From: Cloeon dipterum
Lineage: Eukaryota; Arthropoda; Insecta; Ephemeroptera; Baetidae
Assembly: GCF_949628265.1 (NCBI RefSeq)
Contig: NC_088788.1
Span: forward strand, 11,904,001 to 11,968,000
Direction of reading: 5' to 3'
DNA: 64,000 nucleotides
The position numbers and the translations under genes are program-made. The notes below the pieces were generated by a model, which was not told the origin of the DNA, searched no databases, and worked only from the letters and a program-made list of their open reading frames with translations. This document shows positions 51,997-64,000 of this stretch, one piece after another (position 1 is the first letter of the stretch; every line of letters begins with the position of its first letter).

Positions 51997-52450
51997 GCAC
52001 GCCTGCTCTTACTCTCTTTCTTGAAGGAGTCAAAAAGACTTTATGTTCGCTGCTGGGGAAAAAAGAGCCGAGGGGAGTGGAAAAGAAATTAAGGCCTGAC
52101 AAAGAGGAACAAATTCCCCATCACAATCTCCATTTTTACCATTCTCGGCAATATGCCGCGCGCGAGCGAAATTTGGCAGCTCGTCTCGCTCGCTTGATAT
52201 TCATAAAAATTTATTATCGTTTCGCGCTTTCGATCTGCACGCGCGCTGCAAATCTGGCGCGCTTGTTTTGCACGCTGAATCGAGACGCCCACGCGCATTG
52301 AATTAATTAACACCTTTTGCCGCCGCGCGCCTCTCGATTGCATTACGGACGGCATAATTCACCCCACCGAGCAGCAAATCGATAGCAATGCCAAGTGCCA
52401 TTTGAACTTCATCCCTTCCGGTATTTCCAGTGGAATCCGCGTAATGTGTC
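51271..52450. other. Mixed GC-rich island 10 with (CT)n array
   Basis: Contains the longest microsatellite of the window, an uninterrupted 83-base CT array (51911-51993). The remainder is CpG-rich, without coding signal. Confidence 0.4.
51911..51993 (+). repeat. (CT)n microsatellite, 83 bases
   Basis: Perfect dinucleotide run. Open frames of Leu/Ser or Arg/Glu across it are repeat artefacts. Confidence 0.97.
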
Positions 52451-52911
52451 ACATCTGTCACGCAAATTCAATTGTATTATCGGAATTTAAAAGATGCATT
52501 TACTGCAGAGGTTTCAACTGACAAGAGAGGGCTCGTTTTAGCAATTAAATTTGTCTTCCAATTTTACGAGTGGAACTTTGAAAAATTGCAAATATTTGCA
52601 AATTAATTAGATATTTTTCCGACTAAAATTTAACCTCTTAAAAACAAAGATTAAATATTTAAAATTGTTTGCTTCTATATGGGATACAAAAAAACAAATA
52701 CAAAAAAGATTTTCAGTAAAACTCAGTCAACATTTTGATTATAGTGATGTCGTGATAAGGCGCTGCCAAATAGGCTGCAAAGCTCTGCAAAATAACCATA
52801 TTTGACGTTACACGCGGGCAAAAACTATCATTGCTTTACAAAAAGTGTCACATTTCAAAGAGTGCCGACAAGAAGGAAGATAATTCCATGTTTTAGTTCA
52901 CACGTAAGGTA

Positions 52912-53650
52912 TTGTACAAAATTTGCCGTGATTATCTGAGATGTTTTGCTACAAGCATGCACGATGTTGATTTGTTAGGTAGAGCCAAAGTGGATCGGAT
53001 GCGACTTCTGGCGTCATTTGTAAGTGTCTCACAATTAGTGCTTGAGCAGTGCTTCCAAGTCCAGTGCTATCGGTTATGGAACAATCTGTCTCCAGAGATG
53101 CGTGTATGAACGAGAACTCAAGTGCGTTTAAACGGACAATCGGAGATCTGATGTTAACTCACTACTATACAAGCCTCTCTTTTTTTGTTAAAATTTGTAA
53201 TAACATTTGTGAATGGATGTTGGCAAGTATGGGTCAAAGTCAGGGTTCGCCAAACCTCGCATTTTTCCGGAAAATCCCACTGCATTTAAAAAAACTGTAT
53301 TTTGTGGGTTTTCTGCAATTTTGCACATTTTTCCAGAACACATGCAATTTTATTGAAAATAAAAAAATCTTCATGATGGATGAATAAAAATAGAGGTTTA
53401 TACAAACAGTAAAAATGACACTGGTTTCACCAAAAGACCGAAATTTTTAACGCTCGTCGTAATTTGCTGACTTTTTGGCGCGAAATGTGATCTTTTCGGG
53501 GTTAAATTCGGAACAACCCAAAACTGGTGGTTTTTTCCAGCTGTTCTTTTTTGCGCAAAAAACCAGTGTTGCATTTTTGCGCATTGCAAAATTGGGAAAC
53601 CCTGGTCAAAGTTTCCCTGCTACCCGTAGCAATAAACAAAATTTAACCTA
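52912..53650 (+). mobile_element. LINE remnant, reverse-transcriptase C-terminus and 3' UTR, interrupted by a MITE
   Basis: From 52912 an open frame reads like the end of a jockey/I-type ORF2: RLLASFVSV, CYRLWNNLSPEMR, then after a frame change NSSAFKRTIGDLMLTHY. The xLWNxLxPEMR...SxxFKRxx pattern is typical of that tail. The 3' UTR (from 53165) matches copy 1 at 24824. It is split by MITE copy B (53241-53604) and resumes GTCAAAGTTTCCCTG, then an A-rich AATAAACAAAATTTAAC end. Frameshifted and non-functional. Confidence 0.65.
53241..53604 (+). mobile_element. MITE family 2, copy B (364 bp), nested in a LINE
   Basis: Begins CAGGGTTCGCC and ends GGAAACCCTG, flanked by a perfect 8-bp duplication GTCAAAGT (53233-53240 and 53605-53612). 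The family is hAT-like by its CAG terminus and 8-bp duplication. No coding capacity. Confidence 0.92.
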
Positions 53651-54300
53651 AAGTTAAGCCGAGCATTGGGAGAGTTTAAAATATAATTAAAAGAAACATA
53701 GTAAATAACCCCTAGTAATAATACTTATTTTTCACCTTCACCGGACACATCCGTCGCTTACCAAAGTTCAATAAAGAGAGTAAAATGAGTATGAATAACG
53801 AAAAAATGGTGTGAACATAAAAATTAGACATTATTTGAATTTCTGATGGCGCAAAACTTATAAAACACATCAAAAACGACAGTCAAGAATCAGGCCGTTG
53901 GCTGGAGAGTGTATCAGCACCGTCTATAGTCACTTGCTGGATTTCGCACCTTTACAGCGGATTTAGGCATTTCTGGTGTTTCAATGAAAAGATCTCGCTG
54001 CGGGGAGGCGATAAGATGGCCACAAGCTCCTCTGCGGCCACTCGGGTCCCATGTTCTCCGCTTGGCAGTGAGCTCAAAGCTCACGGGGTATGCTGATCAG
54101 AGGTTTCGATACAAAATAAAGCCTTTTCAAAATTATAATCTACAAAACTCAGCTATGCATCTGACTGAGATCAGAAATTATCTTATTACTAAAGATAGAA
54201 AATAAAATAAATAATTTAACTGTCACAAAGAAAACCACAAAATTATGCCAGAAATGATTAAAAAGAACCAATTTAAGACAGTAAATTAAAAGTACAAACT
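53651..54300. other. AT-rich spacer, nothing recognised
   Basis: A GC-richer patch lies at about 53985-54090 with a 73-codon open frame (53984-54205) without a domain. No gene called. Confidence 0.4.
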
Positions 54301-55330
54301 TCTTTAGCCTGCAAGTAGGGGAAAGAGGGTGAAATCCCCTCGACCAAATGAATGAAAGAATGCCTTGTTTTCGGCTGCGGCGGCAAAGACCCGGCCTGCT
54401 TTTCTCTTACCAGCACTTTGGGGGCCGAAGCATCGAGTTCTGTAAGCAAAGGAGGCCTTAATGAAAGTTGAGTCCTCTGCTATTACGACCTGCGTCTTGT
54501 TTACTCACACAATATTTCCCTTGCTCGGTGGGGCCAAAGAGTGCGGGCGTGGATGGATATGTAGGAGAGGCGAACGGCGAAAATGCTCTCGAGATCTCGC
54601 ACGCCCACCGCCATAATCAGCAGCCGACTTCGGGCTGCGAAAGGCCAAGCAATATCATCTACTCTCTCGATTTTTATAGTTGCCGGCTCATCTGCTTGGT
54701 AAATAATATTATTTCCGAGAGGCTCTCTTTTATTATCGCACGCTCTATACGGCGGCGGGGGGACGGAGCCAATCTCGATCGCCTCTTTGTTTCTTGCAAA
54801 TTCGATTTTCCGCTGTTATTTTTCAGGAATCAATCAGACAGTAAATTACAGGCCGGCTCCAATTAGAGGCGTATAAACAGCCCTTCATTCTCGGCGCCGC
54901 CCGTCTCTTTCGATCCCCGCGCGCTCGTCCCACCTCCGACGCTATTTTTCTGCCGCATGAGTGTGCTCGCTCCCGCTGCCGCTGCCGCTGCCGCTGCCGC
55001 TGCTTACTCGAGATAATTAGCACTCCTCATTAGCGTGTTAACTTGTTTTCCTCCTGTCTGCACCCCACAAGGAAAACTCTGCCGCGAAATCGCTCGCTCG
55101 CTCGCTCGCAAGCAACTCCGACGCACTCGCTCATTATTCGGGGCCGTCTCCCTTGTTATTATTATTTATTTGATCCCTTGATGCAGCCCCTCTCTTTGGA
55201 TCTCTGGATTCGTCAGCGTGTGTGGTTTGATAATTTATATTCACGCCAACAGCCTCACTTTGTATGGAAATCCACGCGACTAAAAGCTTTGATAATTCGT
55301 CCGTACTAGTACACAGCTGTTTTCAGATTT
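54301..55330. other. GC-rich island 11
   Basis: CpG-rich block with a GCTC tetranucleotide run (55090-55108) and the hexanucleotide repeat. No exon recognised. Confidence 0.35.
54974..55003 (+). repeat. (CGCTGC)n hexanucleotide repeat
   Basis: Five tandem CGCTGC units inside island 11. Confidence 0.9.
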
Positions 55331-57840
55331 TCTTAAATTTAAAAGATAAAACCTATGTGTGTATTTATTTCTGTAACTGTTGTAAATCTGTACCAACGTT
55401 TAATCAAGTATAGCCGTTTTGCCAATTTTTCTTGATTTCCTGGTCAATGATATTTCAACAGATTATACTCCGTGCTGCTCTCCTCGGTATATTTAATTTT
55501 TCAATAACAACACGAAGAACACTCAGCCGCGTAATTTTGTAATTTTAGGTGGTGGTTGGCTGAAAAGGCTGGAGCCGAATTTTAGCGGCCAAATATTTTT
55601 GATACTTTGAAAAGAGAAATGTGAAAATGCTTGACGGCCCGAAGGGGCGGAAGTGATTATTTTCTCCAGCACTAGCTATTTTACTTTTTGACTTGACGTG
55701 GCCTGGCACAGCTTGACCAAATTCACCATGGCTGGCGGCTGACCATGCGTGGCCCAAAGTTTACCGGCCAGGGAGCCGCAGACTCTGCTTGCCATAATTA
55801 AAAAGGAAAAATATTAAAATTTAAATAGCATCGCTGTCATAAATTACTTTCACTTTTGTGTATGTTCTGAAAACACAAATTTTATGGATAATTTACTGTT
55901 GATTTTTACACTTACTTAGCAATCCATCAAAACAGGGAGTTTTGTCCTAATACAAAATTGGATAATTATTGAATAATACAGCAGCCAAAGAATTTTCTTA
56001 AATTGTAGTTGCATAAATATTTGATACATGAAATAATAATTTAATTGACTAGATTGGTCTAAAATATTGCACAACGAAACCAATTTTACTTAAAATCAAG
56101 TCTAAAAAATCCTAATTGTACAGCCTTCCTATAAAAGTATACATAGACCTTTTTAATTTTCTTACCGATATACAGCACTATGTTTTGAAAGAAGCTCATG
56201 CCAATTTATACCGTTTTCAACTGTAATTAGATTGTGTTTAGTCTGGTGAATATGGCTTGAAAATGATTTGATGTCGATAGGATGCTAAAAAAACATAGGT
56301 CCTCTAATTTTCAAAGCATGAACCAGAGCAGCTCGATTTTTAATAGTATTGTAACAGTAAAAGGTGGGATGCCACTACAGGTGAATAAGATTCTTCAGGG
56401 TAGCTCAAGTATTTGGAAATCCTCGACATTCTCATACACATAGCAGGAAGAAATAGCTATCAAACATCGGAATTATAATAAAAGCTGATAAATAAAATTT
56501 AATTATGAAAAGATGCTTTGGCAAATCATAGGCTTTGGGGTTAGTCAATACAAACACATGCATACTTAACAGTACACAAAAAGGCGTTTGACATGAACGT
56601 TGGACTTCACTGAGAGTCTTGCACTTAAACGTTGCAGATCCGTTGGTACAAGGTCCTCTAAACTCCGATCTTCCACCGTCATCGCCATATTATCCTATAG
56701 GTTCAGTTTCGTAGTCGTCACATGGGCGCACTACAGCCAGTTGGCCAGGTTTCAAAAATTTTGGTAGATTGAACAATCAACTTGAAATGGTTTATATCCG
56801 CAATTTAATGCGAAACCGTTCTCGTGGTTACTATCGTGGCCAAGCCACCCTTGGCGGACGAGTCGTGCTTAGTCTCCTTATGCCGAGCTGAGCATAAAGC
56901 CCTTGCTGGCTTACAAAAATCTCACAAATTCACAAATACAATTCTTTCTCAAACACTCTAACAGATGGCAGAAACAAATCAATTAAACGAGTATCCAAAT
57001 ACTCGTTACATCTACTCTTTACAATCAAGAAACATAAATTTTATATCTGTTTGTTTTTATCTCAGGGAACTATTTTTTATAATAAAATCGATCGTGTCGA
57101 ACGCTTTTTGCCAGACTATTAATGTTTTCATAATCTGAGCTAATACAATTTTTAATGTTTTCAAGGCTTGGGGAAGGTGAAAAAACAAATCAATTTTGTC
57201 AAAAGCGTGTATAAATGGAACAAGGCAAGGAATTTATTGAATGAGTCGATTTAGTTTCCAGCTCAGGATTATTATAGGTCGTGCATTCTGAACTTCAAAA
57301 GGACAAAATAAGACGATAGAAACTGCTTAAAACTAAGCTTAATAGTGAGAAGAATTGAATAAAGTTTAATAAAACATAACGATATAATTTTATAAAATAT
57401 TACTCTCAAGAAAAAAACGACTTTTAACCGAAAAAATGTCTCATTCACCTTTAAATTAATCAAATCTTGAAGCTGAAGCTAAAAACCTGTATTTTAGAAT
57501 CATTTAAAAAGAAAAACAGCAACAAAATTCAAGTTCTAGTACAGAGGCACGGTGGTCCTTCACTCTGAGTTTGCCGATCACCAAAAAAAAATTGATTTTG
57601 ACAACCTCGGAGTTTTACTGTGGGTAATTGGAATTCATATTTTAATAACTACACTAAACAGTAGAGCATATCTTAAAAATTAATTATACTGCAAGTTAGC
57701 AAAAACCACTGAAACTTCGCTAAGATCTACAATTTTATTTAAAACGATAGCCACTTTCGTAGACAGGCCTTCATTAGCCAAGCAAAAATAATCAACCCGG
57801 ATAGCAGACATTTCAGCAACTATGTACATTCAATATAGCA
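55331..57840. other. AT-rich spacer with a small unassigned open frame
   Basis: Contains a 40-codon minus-strand frame at 56688-56566 (see findings) and just upstream of it a GC-rich patch at about 56816-56906. Nothing else recognised. Confidence 0.3.
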
Positions 57841-58240
57841 CGCCGAACTATAATGTACATTTTGCTGAACGTAGCGTGACAGTGGGAGAGCAACGCTGAA
57901 TTTGAAATGGGGCTCTGCCGGAGACAAATAATGCAGGACTGGGTGGTTTGCGCGCGTCTGCTCTAGTCAGATGGCAGCCAACCAGCCGTTCGGATCTGCT
58001 ATTAATTATTCCGCAGCGAGACTCACTCAGTCGATCAAGTCACGCGGCCCCTGACACGTGATTTTATTCAGACGGCTCATTTTCATCCAGCCCCAGCGCT
58101 CCCCGCGAAAATGGGACCGACGTCTGCACGCTGTGTGCAGAAACGGAAGCAATAAAATGCCCTAATAAGCGTGACGAGAAACTGAGAGCTATTCTCCTAC
58201 ACAGCAGCTTTGTCTGTTAGTCTCATTGTATTTGCAAAAT
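57841..58240. other. Small GC-rich island 12
   Basis: Short CpG-rich block in AT-rich surroundings. No coding signal. Confidence 0.3.
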
Positions 58241-59240
58241 TAGCTTGAGCAAAAGAGCAGTCTGGCGCAGCAAAAGAATTTATTAATTAGTAGTATATAT
58301 AGTTTGAATGCTAAAAAACAATATTTGACTTATTGTTAGCTGCCTAGTTTTTAACTGCTGAATATAAAAAGCCAAGAGAGTTAACTACAATTTTTTTTTT
58401 CTTAGATTCAAAGTGATTTTATTGGGATCAGACACACCTCCCCACATTCAGAACACTACGGATAAAAATACAAAACATTTTTTTATGATAACAGAGGGAA
58501 ATAAAGAAAATCAGTCAGTTTTGTACAGTTTTTGAACTATTAGTTAGAAATTAGCAGTTAAACCAATACTGAATCATTAAAACTATATTTAAAAACACAA
58601 CGGATCAAACACAGAATTTGAATTTTTAACGCAGAAGAATGAAGTATCGCCACAAACACTTTTGACCTCCAGTTGTTGTTATACACTTTTTCATTCATCA
58701 AAAAGAGAGCTGGATCATGCGAGGAAAATGAAATATTCTTTAACTTGTTTGTCGTTATGAAGTCACAGACCAATTTGTTTGACAAATCTTCGCAAAAAGT
58801 AGCCATTAAATTTATCATTTCTAAATTTTCTACCATTCTATCTCATTTTCTGATGATTTTCAATTCAAAATTAATCATACGAAGTAACACGGGTCAGAGG
58901 AAGAAATTGACACAAAAGGTCAAGCAAATTCTAAGAAATTTACACCAGAAATCAGTCTTTACTAGTAGTTATTGCGTCTTAAAAATGCAATTTTGATTAT
59001 TAGAACCCAAGGTTTGGAGTTGAAAACATTGCAAAACATGAAAAAGTGGACAATTTTTTTTAGCAACTCGGACAAAGTCTGTTTCTATCATAATTCAAAA
59101 CAACCAACCTTCGTCATGGTGTATATTAAAATATATCTTGAAACTGCCTTTCAAATTATAAATACTCACTTGAACGGAAGAAATGTAAACACTTATAGCA
59201 TCGGTGCGTCAAAGTTTCCACAAATATCCGGCTTTAAAAT
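58241..59240. other. AT-rich spacer
   Basis: No gene. The stretch 58995-59023 resembles 1460-1484 in the tetraspanin intron (TAGAACCC, then TTTGGAGTTGA). Confidence 0.35.
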
Positions 59241-61850
59241 TTGCAGCGACAGGTGAGAAGTGAGAATTGAGAAACAATGTTCAACGCAACGTACAAAATG
59301 CTGCAAGCAGCAAATGAGGTTGTAGGCAAAAATATTGATTTTCGACCAGGCTAGCTGTCATTGGCAGGCACTTTTGCCTCTGCTCGACACACACACATAC
59401 ACCGCAGAGTGTGAGTTGCCTTGTGAGAGCTGCGAACTGCGAAGCCTGGCCGATGCAGGAAACGCGCAGGTGAACTTATTTCAAAGGAAAACTCGGAAAA
59501 CTGGCAAGCAATTTGGCTGCGCGACTGCACAAATAATAATTCAATTAAAGGGAACTGCATTAATACGTCGTAAATATGTCTGTCAAAGTCAGGTGTGCCG
59601 GATTAAACTTTGCCATTGCATGAATATACACCTTATAATCAATTAGCACCGAAATTTCTAATTATGACAAGATAAAGGGGAACATTGTACTCTCGACTGT
59701 TGCAAAATCAGCTTAAAACTGATTGAAAATACCTGAATCAAAAGCAAACGTGAGCTGAAAAACTATAGAAACAGACACACATGTATTTTCCACATTTCGT
59801 AAGAAACTCGGCGAATACAAATGGCAAACGTGTTGGGTTTCCGACAAAAAGATCCGTCTGCAGAAAAACAGGCGCGGCAAATTGTTGCAAAGTTCAAAGC
59901 GGGTCCTTCCCCGTTTGTTAAAAAAGCGGAGAAAGAAGGCCCCGTTTGATCTAGAGAAATTCCCTTTTTCTTCTGCCGCCCGAGAGAAAGAGAGACGGGG
60001 ATGATGTTTCTTCAGTAGCTTGTTAGCGACATCGCAGCGCGCGCCTTGTGGGTGGCTAAACTTGTCAGCGACGTGTATTCTCAAGCAATAACATCCTTTG
60101 AAATGTGTTAATTACCCAAGAATACGCGTGGCCAACCAAGTTGCTAGTAGGTCGAAGTGCAGTTCCAACTTGATGATCATAGGTGCAGCCCGGAACGATT
60201 CTTGCACACAACACACTGTTACACAAAATTGTTCTTCTTGAGCTACAGAGAGAGTTATTACTTCCTTTGAAGCAGGAAGCTTTTATTCACACGTTTCCCA
60301 CAATAAATTTCCTGGGATTACCTCCGACAGGTGGGAAAAAATGCATAACACAAAAGCTCAAGTTTATCTACTCAGGTGGTCAGATTTGCATTCGTTCAGC
60401 AACAAATCCTTGAATACAGGTTTTGAATATTATCTGTCACATTTAAACAATTCATCCACATTTCTAGTTTGATCAGAGGAACGACATTCGTTTTAAAAAT
60501 GGCGACAGGCGTGGGAGACAAAAATCGCGGAGCAAATAACATTTCAAGCTTGATTGGGCACGATACATCAATATTCAATTTTCTGACTGATATCATCTCA
60601 ACACTTCACGTTCTAGAAAATGCTTAAGCCCACGTCTAGACAGCAATTCGCATTTCAGCAACCAAATAACGCCTGGTAATGCACAAGTAAATACGCAAAC
60701 TCATTGACCTCGTTGCTTTCGCAATTTCGCAAGCAAGAGCGAGACAGTCAACAGAGGGTTGAGGGCGACTGTGGAAAACAGTGTACATCATTTCCTCCTC
60801 CCTCCTCCCACCCCGCAGTCGACCGACAAGAGCACGAGAGAAGGAGAAAAGGCAAGAATTGGAATTTGTTGTAAAAATCATCTGCGGAGACGCAGCTTGA
60901 GAAGAGAGAACCGAGAGCTAGAGAGGAAATTTAAAATGCTCTCTTTATTGGCTGGCTGCTCCACCAGATTTACAGCGGAATTGAATTTCTTTCCAACCAA
61001 TAATGACGCCGAAGCTCTCCGCCGAGCTGACGAAATCAAAGTAAAATTCCGCTCAAGACGTATACACATCCCATGCCCACCCGATTCTCTCTTTTTCTTT
61101 CTTCCTTTCTGGAGAAATCTATCTCTCCAGAGCGTCACCGCCGCCGTTGCCGAGTAGGTATACGCGTATTATGTGCCTCCTGCCGCAAACAATGAAATTT
61201 ATTTTGCTCTGTCAAAAACACAGGTTGCCACGGCTGGCTCTACTGGCAACCTTGCGTTCACTTAATTTGGCAAAAAAGCAGCGGGAAGACCTAGAAAAAC
61301 TCTCTTTTCTCTTTTGGACCGCGCGCCTGTCGTCGTCTCTTGTGATTCTTATTTTTCCTGCCTTTGGAAGCGATACAGAAGGAAACCGGCGAGTGCCGCC
61401 AGAGCAAAAAGGGGAAAATGCGCGCCGCACAATAAATAACAAGTACGCTTGCCAGCCTTTTGTGCGCGAGCGATTCCTGATGCTGCTGATGTAGATCGTC
61501 ATGTCGACTTTTTGCAGATAATTGAGTCCCTGCCAAAGAAAAATCTCGTCCTGCCCTTTGTTGCCGCCGCGTGCTTTCAACCTCTACATTTTATTTATTT
61601 TCCTCTTCTTTTTAATCATGCCAGCCAACGCGGTTGACGCGCGAGACCCGTCTAAATGATTATTTCGGGGTCGCAGCCGTGTGTTCACGCCTGCCTCACC
61701 CTCTCGCACTTACCTGGGTGCCCCTCGAGCGTTGTTATAATTTCGCTTTGCCGCTCGCGTACCTAGAATCACGATTGCCAGCGATTAATTGGTGGAATCC
61801 GCAGGTGAGTGATGTTATTTAGCTGTTTCTGAATCATTAGAGCTGACTGG
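59241..61850. other. Broad GC-richer island 13
   Basis: The largest mixed block of the gene-poor half. Many overlapping open frames on both strands, none with a recognisable domain or consistent splice sites. Confidence 0.3.
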
Positions 61851-62560
61851 GAGTTTAGGGGGTAGAGATGATTTTAACTTCGATTCACGATGCGTCTTCA
61901 CCTAATTGAAACACGTGTTCAATTTAATTCAAGATCGTGTTCAATTTTTATGAGGAAATTCTTTCAAAGGCACTTTTATAGCTTTGAAATCCTTCCAGAA
62001 AATAAACGAGGAAATTTCATTCGAAATGTAACGATTTTAAGGCAAACAGGACAAAATTAAAATTATGATTATATAAATTTTGATTTTAAAAATTTTATCT
62101 TATGGCTTTTGCCAAAAACGAGATAACCGTCTGTTTTGACAAATCAAAGGTCCAAATTATTGCCTAAATGCAAGCAAAGATAAGATTTTACAGTTAAAAT
62201 TGCTTCCTCTCTTGAGGAAATATTTTTGCTCAAGCAACAAAACCCTTAAAAATAGGATTTAATTATTTATGCCCCTAGTCGCAGCTCAGAAGGATTGAAA
62301 AAAATGAAAACACAGGTAAACTAAATTCAATGAATTTTAATTAGTTAGATTAAATTTTGTGTTAGCAAGTAAATTTAATTAATTTTTTATGGACATAGAT
62401 AGGGTGTAAATAGATATTTTATTATTTCAAGCTTGCTTGATTTTTTTTATCAAGCAGCTGCTTTGAATGCCTTTGAAAGCTTGTAAAATTCTTAAATTAT
62501 TAGTTTAAACAGGCTTTCGTGGGCAGTCTTCTCTGCAACTGTCCAAAATTGTAAACTGCC
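61851..62560. other. AT-rich spacer, nothing recognised
   Basis: No coding signal or repeat copy seen. Confidence 0.5.
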
Positions 62561-62798
62561 TCGTTTGAAAGAAAATCGAGGCCGTTGGCCTAGTGGAAGG
62601 CCAGCAATAAGCAATCAAACCATTCAATAAGCGCGTCGTCCGTTTTTTTTTGCCATTTAATTAGAAACGTGGCTGGGCCGGAGGGGTGCAGGCTTGACGG
62701 ACGACGCGCGGAAATGCGTGCGTGTGCTACGCGTGGTCGGCGGATGATTACGCGGAATGCATAATGCGTGTGTGCGGCCGGCGTTGCGGTGCCCGTCG

Positions 62799-62805
62799 TA
62801 TATAA
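62799..62805 (+). promoter_or_regulatory. Candidate TATA box
   Basis: TATATAA in an otherwise GC-rich block (CCCGTCG before it, GGCGGGCGGG after it), the context expected of a core promoter. No initiator or first exon can be proved. Confidence 0.25.
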
Positions 62806-63774
62806 TAAGGCGGGCGGGCAAGTAGCTGGCTGCGGCTGGCTCCTTGTGGGAGACAGCTAGGCGAAGAAAGCCAGCCAGCCAGCCATCGTAGCAGCCAGCA
62901 TCCTAGATGCTTGCCGCAGTATCACTTTACATCATCCCAGGGGATGGCAGGGCTCGTTATTTGCGCGCTGCAATATGAAACTGCTGCTGCACCGCACAAC
63001 ACACAGCCGTATAATGCTACACCATCGGCCATTGTGTGCCGGGATCTCTCTTTTATCGGTGGTCTTTTCCACGGAAAATCCTTTCCGCCTTGGCAACAAA
63101 TAAATTTCGGCTCTTTTCGAAATTGAACGTCTCCTCGGCTCCCCGTGCGACTGGCAGATATACGACTAATTATTTCGCGTTTACTGACTCTTTTGTGCGC
63201 AGGGAGCTTTCCTGGCGATGCGCAAGAAATTTCAATTTGAGTGGGCAGCTAAATGTCCACTTTCGCCAGAATTCCTGGGAAAACTAATATCAATGGAAGG
63301 TCTTGAACGACACGAGCATCAGATTAGCTTCGCAAGTATCCAAAAGCAGATATGTAACTAATAAGCAAAGTTGGAACTCGGACTTAGGACAGTTTGCAGT
63401 TTTGGCATCTAATAACTTTAACCGCCCCCATTCAAGCAAACTAGATTCGTGCAACGGAATTTCATTTCGAGAGAGACCTGGAAATACTTTTCTGCTCACA
63501 CAATTATTAATCAAAGGACAAAGATTTGCGCAGGAAAGCAAACCCGGGGAGCCAGAGAATGGGAGAGAGGGAGAGAGAGAGAGGAAATAAGGTCGTGGCA
63601 TCCGCTTGCCTTTTGCACAAAAATATTGAGCCGGTCTGATAATTTGCCTGTCCCTCTGGCGGGCCGGCATTATTTTCACATCGCATTCTTGTAATATCAC
63701 GCAGAGGGTGGAAGCGGGGCGAGAGGGGGCGGAGTGCCGGCTCGAATTACCTCAAGAGCCAGCGAAAAATGAGC

Positions 63775-63776
<2 letters not shown>

Positions 63777-63818
<42 letters not shown>
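63777..63818 (+). repeat. (AG)n microsatellite, 42 bases
   Basis: Perfect dinucleotide run inside the last GC-rich island. Confidence 0.97.
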
Positions 63819-63822
<4 letters not shown>

Positions 63823-64000
63823 CGGGAGAAATTCGGCTGGCCTGAATAAGTCATCGTTTTGCGAGCAACAAGCCCTGCTGCTCAATAATACACACGCCTG
63901 CCAACCAGGCAGCCACCGTGAAGCCTGCTCTCTACCTCTTTTTGACAAGCAAGCAACCCTCCCCGTCGTCCCACCCGCCGCTCCACAGCGAGAGCAGCGA

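Larger units (their letters stand above)
62561..64000. other. GC-rich island 14 at the window edge
   Basis: CpG-rich to the right end, with a TATA-like site (62799-62805), CCAG tetranucleotide repeats (about 62870-62885) and the AG array. A promoter of a gene to the right is possible, but no exon is recognisable. Confidence 0.3.

Noticed and set aside
51832..52301. Long Leu/Ser and Arg/Glu open frames across the CT array
   Set aside because: Produced entirely by the dinucleotide repeat; no unique protein sequence.
62581..62640. tRNA-like 5' half (GCCGTTGGCCTAGTGGAAGGCC)
   Set aside because: It looks like an A box, but no B box (GGTTCGAATCC type) or closing acceptor stem follows within 80 bases.
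62908..62979. Short ATG-started frame after the TATA-like site
   Set aside because: Ends after 23 codons and has no recognisable content.

Overview
The window looks like a nuclear contig of an arthropod, most likely an insect. It holds spliced genes with GT-AG introns, ApoD/insecticyanin-type secreted lipocalins, an AT-rich background broken by GC-rich islands, many CT/GA and CA/GT microsatellites, and degraded transposons. No bacterial, viral or organellar gene organisation is visible. Species cannot be named from the sequence alone.

The left 29 kb carries the genes: (1) the 3' end of a tetraspanin (+, 763-1805); (2) a five-exon secreted lipocalin (-, 4237-3438); (3) a seven-exon TBC-domain gene resembling TBC1D31 (-, 8341-4787), with no WD40 part in view; (4) a second five-exon lipocalin (+, 9727-10546), paralogous to the first with the same intron phases; (5) a complete 13-coding-exon membralin/TMEM259 gene (+, 12530-28984), an ER membrane protein of the ERAD machinery. 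All exon phases were checked by hand: the two lipocalins, the TBC gene and membralin close to 189, 193, 363 and 639 codons.

The right 34 kb (about 29.7-64 kb) has no convincing gene. GC-rich islands of 0.4-2.6 kb alternate with AT-rich spacers, and similar islands sit inside the large introns of membralin. This resembles the regulatory landscape of a developmental gene outside the window, with membralin as a possible bystander; that is inference. The spacers hold transposon fossils: two copies of a 274-bp element with terminal inverted repeats and 8-bp target duplications, a second TIR family starting CAGGGTT, a LINE tail into which one of those elements jumped, and an odd cluster of small hairpins at 44.5-45.0 kb.

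Points most worth a second look: a protein-like open frame in the membralin leader, the short TBC1D31-like protein, the lipocalin pair flanking it, the nested transposon, the hairpin cluster, and a possible isolated terminal exon at 33.7-33.8 kb (-).
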